Assembly: GCF_015354315.1 (NCBI RefSeq) | Contig: NZ_JADKYY010000004.1 | Location: 1-64,000 of the forward strand | Reading direction: 5' to 3' | Length of the DNA stretch: 64,000 nt | Source: Planobacterium oryzisoli | Lineage (GTDB): Bacteria; Bacteroidota; Bacteroidia; Flavobacteriales; Weeksellaceae | In this document: positions 60,308 through 64,000 of the stretch, in pieces | Position numbering within the stretch: the first letter of the stretch is position 1 | Layout: the number at the start of each line of letters is the position of its first letter | Translations under genes and position numbers: made by a program | Notes under the pieces: generated by a model | Told to the model about the DNA's origin: nothing | The model's input: the letters and a program-made list of their open reading frames with translations, nothing else | The model's database searches: none

Positions 60308-60559
60308 TTATTGAGCAATAGCTTTGTGGATAAAAACCTGCGTATTCTGACCTGTCTCAAATTCCAGGCACATTAACTGTTCATCCGGTATGAAATATTC
60401 AACTGCCCCGATGAGGTATGCAATGGTTTTAAGTTCCGCAGTGTTTGCGGTGTGCAGTTTAGACTTACCGAAATTTAAAATCTCCTCAATAAAAGAACGA
60501 CCAATCTTATCAAAGGAATGAAAAGCAAGGCAGGGAAAAAATTTGGATGCATTCATCAT
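60308..60559 (-). CDS. small doubtful protein in the abiE island
   Basis: 83 residues, Met-Met start at 60559/60556. IGRSFIEEILNFGKSKLHTANTAELKTIAYLIGAVEYFIPDEQLMCLEFETGQ reads like a real folded protein, but no family is recognised. It faces away from the abiE promoter. Could also be a remnant of a larger gene. Confidence 0.4.
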   Translation of the reverse strand: MMNASKFFPCLAFHSFDKIGRSFIEEILNFGKSKLHTANTAELKTIAYLIGAVEYFIPDEQLMCLEFETGQNTQVFIHKAIAQ

Positions 60560-60633
60560 TCTGAAATATGATTGTAAAGGTCCCTTTTAGTTTATAATCT
60601 AAAAAAGAAGTAGTTTATTTAAAATTTGTTTAC

Positions 60634-60648
60634 CGGCGATAATCGCCG
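60634..60648. promoter_or_regulatory. candidate AbiEi operator 1
   Basis: CGGCGAT-A-ATCGCCG, a perfect 7+1+7 palindrome (60634-60648), upstream of the -33 element of the abiE promoter. In characterised AbiE systems the antitoxin AbiEi represses its operon by binding inverted repeats in the promoter. Confidence 0.7.
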
Positions 60649-60658
60649 TCGTTTTTAC

Positions 60659-60689
60659 TTGCATTAAATACAATATTTATATAATTTTG
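60659..60689 (+). promoter_or_regulatory. abiE promoter
   Basis: TTG (60659-60661), 20-base spacer, TAATTTTG (60682-60689). It sits between operator 1 and operator 2. Transcription would begin around 60693-60696, inside operator 2. Confidence 0.7.
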
Positions 60690-60694
60690 TTTAA

Positions 60695-60711
60695 ACGGCG
60701 ATATACACCGT
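60695..60711. promoter_or_regulatory. candidate AbiEi operator 2
   Basis: ACGGCGATATACACCGT (60695-60711). It contains the same CGGCGAT half-site (60696-60702) with a degenerate mirror ACACCG. With operator 1 the half-site occurs three times perfectly across the promoter. Confidence 0.6.
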
Positions 60712-60731
60712 CAAATGTAAAAATTGTAAAT

Positions 60732-61520
60732 ATGGGGCTTATTCCTGAAAGACGAAAATTGTTGGAACAGATCATGCCAGAAAATATGATAGTTACCCGG
60801 AACTGGCTGATAGAACAGGCTTCTCTGGACAAACACGCCATTGATAACCTAGTCAAAAGCGAACAACTGAAATCCCTATGGAAAGGACTTTACATCCGTG
60901 GTAAAGTTCAGTTTTCGTGGCAAAGCATGGTTTATACACTGCAAGCTGTTATGAAAACGGATTATGTAGTGGGTGGATTGACCGCACTGCAGCTCAAAGG
61001 TTTTTCGCACTACATACCGGCAGCAGAAAAGCAAACCGTGCACCTTTACGGTAATGATAAATTGCCTTTATGGGCGAATAAACTATCGGAAACCATAACC
61101 TTTGTACGCCATACTAGAAACGAACTTTTTTCTGGAATGGAAAGAGAGATATCCGACAGATACACTTCCTCTCTTTTTTGGAAGGAGGATTTGGAAGAAC
61201 TGAAAATCTCCTGTCCCGAAAGAGCATGCCTCGAAATGCTAAATGAAGTTCCCGCTAAAATATCATTGGAGCACGCTGATCAACTTATACAAGGAATGAC
61301 CGCATTATCTCCCCGGACCCTACAGAAGTTATTGGAAGCCTGTACCAACGTGAAAGTCAAACGACTTTTTCTTTGGTTCGGCTCACGGCACAAATACACG
61401 TGGTTTTTAAAGCTGAATACCGAAAATATCGACCTCGGTTCAGGCAACAGGGTAATTGTCAAAGGTGGCGAGCTCAATAAAACCTATAAAATAACCGTAC
61501 CTAGAAATTTTCAACCTTGA
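60732..61520 (+). CDS. type IV antitoxin AbiEi-like
   Basis: 262 residues from ATG 60732. An N-terminal winged-helix part (MIVTRNWLIEQASLDKHAIDNLVKSEQLKSLWKGLYIRGK) is followed by the AbiEi C-terminal domain with MKTDYVVGGLTALQLKGFSHY and SCPERACLEMLNEVP. The antitoxin represses its own promoter and counters the nucleotidyltransferase toxin without binding it. ATG chosen because it starts the winged helix and follows the operators; the open frame upstream crosses operator 2. The toxin gene begins 3 bases after its stop. Confidence 0.9.
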   Translation: MGLIPERRKLLEQIMPENMIVTRNWLIEQASLDKHAIDNLVKSEQLKSLWKGLYIRGKVQFSWQSMVYTLQAVMKTDYVVGGLTALQLKGFSHYIPAAEKQTVHLYGNDKLPLWANKLSETITFVRHTRNELFSGMEREISDRYTSSLFWKEDLEELKISCPERACLEMLNEVPAKISLEHADQLIQGMTALSPRTLQKLLEACTNVKVKRLFLWFGSRHKYTWFLKLNTENIDLGSGNRVIVKGGELNKTYKITVPRNFQP

Positions 61521-61523
61521 CAG

Positions 61524-62444
61524 ATGAAAAAAGACAGCATATATTACAGACAAGTTCAATTATTGGTGCGTGTCCTTCCGCTTTTGGACAGTGAAAAATG
61601 CTTTGCACTGAAAGGCGGAACGGCTATCAATCTTTTTTACAGGGAATTGCCCCGGCTTTCGGTTGATATTGACCTGTTGTATCTGCCTTCCGAATCCCGT
61701 GAGCAAGCATTGTTAAATATCCGAGAGGCCTTGTCCCGGTTGAGCGAACTGATTAAGAAAACCATTCCGAATGTTCATATTCAAAATACCCATGAACAGA
61801 GTAATGCTCTCCGCTTAATCCTGCAATCAGATGATGTGCGGATCAAAGTAGAGCTATCACCAGTTATCCGTGGAACGATATTTCCTGAAGTCCGTATGGA
61901 AGTCTGCGAAACCGTAGAACGTGAATTTGGTTATGCCGAAATACAGGTGGCTTCATTTCCTGATTTGTATGCAGGGAAAATTGCTGCTGCATTGGACAGA
62001 CAACACCCTCGTGATTTGTTTGATGTAAAGTTCCTACTCGAAGATGAGGGATTTACGGAAGATTTGCGCAAAGCATTTCTTTTGTTTTTAATTAGCCATC
62101 AGCGACCAATGGCAGAACTACTTGCTCCACACCGAAAAGAGATACGTAAGGTATATGAAGCGGAATTTGCACAAATGGCAGAAGTGGAGGTTCCTGTGGA
62201 AGAACTGGAACAGACAAGAGAAGAACTGATAGCCATTATCAACAATGAAATGACCGCAGACGAGCGAAAGTTTCTGTTGTCCTTTAAACAGCGGAACCCG
62301 CAATGGGAATTATTGGGTCTGCGCAATATGGAGGAAGTCGCGAATTTGCCGTCCGTCCAATGGAAACTATTCAACCTTTCAAAAATGGAAGACAAAAAGC
62401 ATAAACGGGCAGTTGAGAAACTTAAAGAGGTTTTAATGCTATAA
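61524..62444 (+). CDS. AbiEii-like nucleotidyltransferase toxin
   Basis: 306 residues, DNA polymerase beta-type nucleotidyltransferase fold. The core is FALKGGTAINLFYRELPRLSVDIDLLYLP: the GG motif and DxD (Asp-Ile-Asp) metal site. KVELSPVIRG carries the third carboxylate region, and ASFPDLYAGKIAAALDRQHPRDLFDVKFL is the family signature. Such toxins modify or block tRNA or another nucleotide target and cause growth arrest. Active residues are intact. Confidence 0.92.
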   Translation: MKKDSIYYRQVQLLVRVLPLLDSEKCFALKGGTAINLFYRELPRLSVDIDLLYLPSESREQALLNIREALSRLSELIKKTIPNVHIQNTHEQSNALRLILQSDDVRIKVELSPVIRGTIFPEVRMEVCETVEREFGYAEIQVASFPDLYAGKIAAALDRQHPRDLFDVKFLLEDEGFTEDLRKAFLLFLISHQRPMAELLAPHRKEIRKVYEAEFAQMAEVEVPVEELEQTREELIAIINNEMTADERKFLLSFKQRNPQWELLGLRNMEEVANLPSVQWKLFNLSKMEDKKHKRAVEKLKEVLML

Positions 62445-62631
62445 AAAGTGATTTGCCATTTCCAAAATGGATATTGATGTCAGGATTTTTGCTGACAATT
62501 TTAATTCATAAATCATAGAAGCATTTCATCCGCTCCCCCATCAAACCCGTTTCATAACCTACTTTGTCTTAGCGAACTTCTCCGTTTTGCTTATTTTAGC
62601 TTTCTTCTAATATTTTTTAAGAAAAAAATTT

Positions 62632-63109
62632 AAATATCCTTGGGCGTAAAAAAGGCCTTTAGGGTAATTTCCCCCTCTTCGAATGCGCTCCACTGCACTG
62701 CTGTGCTTTCAATTACAGCAACGGCGCACGTGGGGAATTCCATAAGGGTTTCCAGAAGTTTGCTGGCATACTGTGAGATCGTGGGGTTGTGGGAAAAAAC
62801 TGCGACCGAATGTAAGGGCTCACGTAAGGAAGAGAGCACCGTGGAGAAGTCTTCCAAAAGTGGCTCGTAGAGGTCTTCCACTTTTTTAATCTCCGGATTG
62901 GAGTAGGTCTCGGCGAAATACCTGCAGGTAGTAAGGGCCCGCTTGGCTGGAGATGAGACGAATTTCTCTATCCCGTAGCCTTCGCTTTTAAGGTGGCGCG
63001 CCATGCGTGGCGCATCGCTGTGGCCTCTTTCGTTTAAGGGTCTTTGAAAATCTTCCTCTTGGGTGGTCCAGTCGCTCTTGGCGTGACGTATCAGATACAA
63101 TGTCTTCAC
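62632..63109 (-). CDS. SixA-like histidine phosphatase
   Basis: 159 residues. The catalytic RHG-like motif is RHAKSDW (His8), followed by SSPAKRALTT and FSHNP with the second His. SixA-type phosphohistidine phosphatase or a related small hydrolase; target unknown. Separated from the AbiE pair by a 190-base gap. Confidence 0.9.
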
Positions 63110-63295
63110 AGGGGTAATTTACGTACAAACGAAAGTATACATTTTTTCTTTTCGGGCGCAATATTTTTTTTCTTCCCGGGCAATCTCCTTTCTGTATAGG
63201 GCAAGCAAAAGCCACTATGAGGAGAAGCAAAAGCCCCACCTGTCGCAAACTTTTCGTTCTGCTGCTGTTTTTTAAAAAAGGTGTAAATTTGCGCC

Positions 63296-63709
63296 ATGGG
63301 ACAAATCCTTGCCATAGACTACGGAAAGAAACGCTGCGGACTGGCCGCCACGGACGATATGCAGATCATCGCCTCCGGCCTGGAGACGGTGCCTACCGAG
63401 TCGCTTATGGCTTTTTTGGAGCGCTACCATAGGGAGCACACCATCGAGCGTTTCGTGGTGGGGCTTCCCCGGGACCTACGCGGGGAGATGAGCCAGGTGG
63501 AAGAGGATATTCTGCCCCTTATAGAAAAGCTCAAAACCACTTTTCCTTCGGTTCCCGTCGAGCGTTTTGACGAGCGCTTTACCTCCAAGATTGCGTCCTA
63601 TTATATTTCCCAAAGCGGGAAAAACAAGAAACAGAGAGAGAAAAAGGAACTGATCGATAAGGTCAGTGCCACCCTTATTCTTCAGAATTATTTAGATACC
63701 ATCCGATGA
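63296..63709 (+). CDS. ruvX: RuvX/YqgF-type Holliday junction resolvase-like protein
   Basis: 137 residues, RNase H fold. [25 protein letters not shown] is the N-terminal metal-site motif, with [15 protein letters not shown] and [12 protein letters not shown] (catalytic Asp-Glu-Arg-Phe-Thr). Essential in many bacteria for pre-16S rRNA maturation. The stop overlaps the def ATG (ATGA). Confidence 0.94.
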   Translation: MGQILAIDYGKKRCGLAATDDMQIIASGLETVPTESLMAFLERYHREHTIERFVVGLPRDLRGEMSQVEEDILPLIEKLKTTFPSVPVERFDERFTSKIASYYISQSGKNKKQREKKELIDKVSATLILQNYLDTIR

Positions 63710-64000
63710 TATACCCAATCCGAGCCTTTGGCGATCCGGTTTTAAGAAAAGTAGCGCGCCCCATTGAGAAAGACTATCCGGGCCTTAAGGAACTCATAGA
63801 GAACATGTACGAGACTATGTACGGCGCCAGTGGTATTGGTCTGGCTGCACCGCAGATCGGTCTGGACATACGTCTCTTTATCATCGATGTTTCTCCCCTG
63901 GCCCAGGACGAAGATTATGCAGATATCGCCGAGGAGCTTAAAGACGGTAGAAAGGTCTTTATCAATGCGAAAATCCTGGAAGAGACCGGAGAGGAATGGA
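63706..64000 (+). CDS. def: peptide deformylase, truncated by the window edge
   Basis: About 98 residues are visible. [21 protein letters not shown] and [19 protein letters not shown] are the N-terminal motif I (GxGLAAPQ) of peptide deformylase. The later motifs EGCLS and HEXDH lie beyond 64000, so activity cannot be confirmed here. Coupled to ruvX by a 4-base overlap. Confidence 0.92.
   Translation, partial: MIYPIRAFGDPVLRKVARPIEKDYPGLKELIENMYETMYGASGIGLAAPQIGLDIRLFIIDVSPLAQDEDYADIAEELKDGRKVFINAKILEETGEEW

Larger units (their letters stand above)
59993..60731. other. low-information region before the abiE genes; two small doubtful ORFs
   Basis: No gene is certain. Two small frames, 60021-60221 (+) and 60308-60559 (-), are described separately or in the rejected list. 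The last ~100 bases hold the abiE promoter and operators. The base mix is more AT-rich than the flanking housekeeping genes, as expected for a small acquired island. Confidence 0.4.

Noticed and set aside
1-64000. CRISPR array, rRNA, tRNA and IS elements
   Set aside because: No regularly spaced repeats, no rRNA-like sequence, no transposase reading frame or terminal inverted repeats noticed by eye. A proper tRNAscan or ISfinder run could still find short items.

Overview
The window looks like chromosomal DNA of a flavobacterium (phylum Bacteroidota, probably Weeksellaceae/Chryseobacterium-like). The evidence is the fused lpxC-fabZ gene, conjugation genes of the Bacteroidetes TraE/F/G/J/K/M/N type, near-absence of Shine-Dalgarno sequences, several promoters of the flavobacterial form TTG-N19/20-TAnnTTTG, and abundant Sel1-like and outer-membrane beta-barrel proteins. 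The genus is inference; no rRNA or tRNA is visible.

Layout. (1) 1-8.7 kb: a surface-polysaccharide locus, all on +. It has a nucleotide-sugar dehydrogenase, a glycosyltransferase, a Wzy-like polymerase that appears frameshifted, a PglC/PglD/PglE-like trio (initiating phosphosugar transferase, acetyltransferase, aminotransferase) and rfbC-rfbB-rfbA, closed by a strong terminator. The first ~4.3 kb is clearly more AT-rich than the rest. (2) 9.0-30.3 kb: a nearly complete conjugation module. It runs relaxase, ParA-like ATPase, TraE, TraF, TraG (VirB4), four small exported proteins in the TraI position, TraJ, TraK, a TraL-position protein, TraM, TraN, T4CP, M23 endopeptidase, an accessory protein, a RadC-like protein, a lipoprotein and a Toprim primase, then a convergent DUF3853-like DNA-binding gene. 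Most genes overlap or abut. No integrase is visible. (3) 30.8-48.7 kb: housekeeping genes. These are rlpA-like, GNAT, xth, HD hydrolase, two Sel1-like paralogues, the lipid A cluster lpxD-lpxC/fabZ-lpxA with efp, a second lpxD-like gene, sucD, a DUF4886-type lipoprotein, an ABC-2 exporter pair and dusB. (4) 48.9-60 kb: a membrane-anchored putative regulator, two small paralogues, a barrel protein with a degenerate M1 peptidase domain, yceI, a FrnE-like DsbA protein, an AEC transporter, a eukaryote-like PyrE-PyrF fusion (UMP synthase) and a serine hydrolase. (5) 60-62.5 kb: an AbiE-type toxin-antitoxin pair with clear operator palindromes. (6) 62.6-64 kb: sixA-like, ruvX/yqgF and the start of def, cut by the window edge.

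Most unusual points: a J-like domain without HPD inside the VirB4/TraG ATPase; four tandem exported proteins sharing one C-terminal tail motif; a RadC-like protein whose second half looks like an inactive RadC copy; an M1-type domain that has lost every zinc-site residue and is fused to a barrel; a eukaryote-type UMP synthase; an 18/20-base motif upstream of both yceI and frnE; and an almost leaderless dusB promoter. All were read by eye. No homology search, structure prediction or codon statistic was run.
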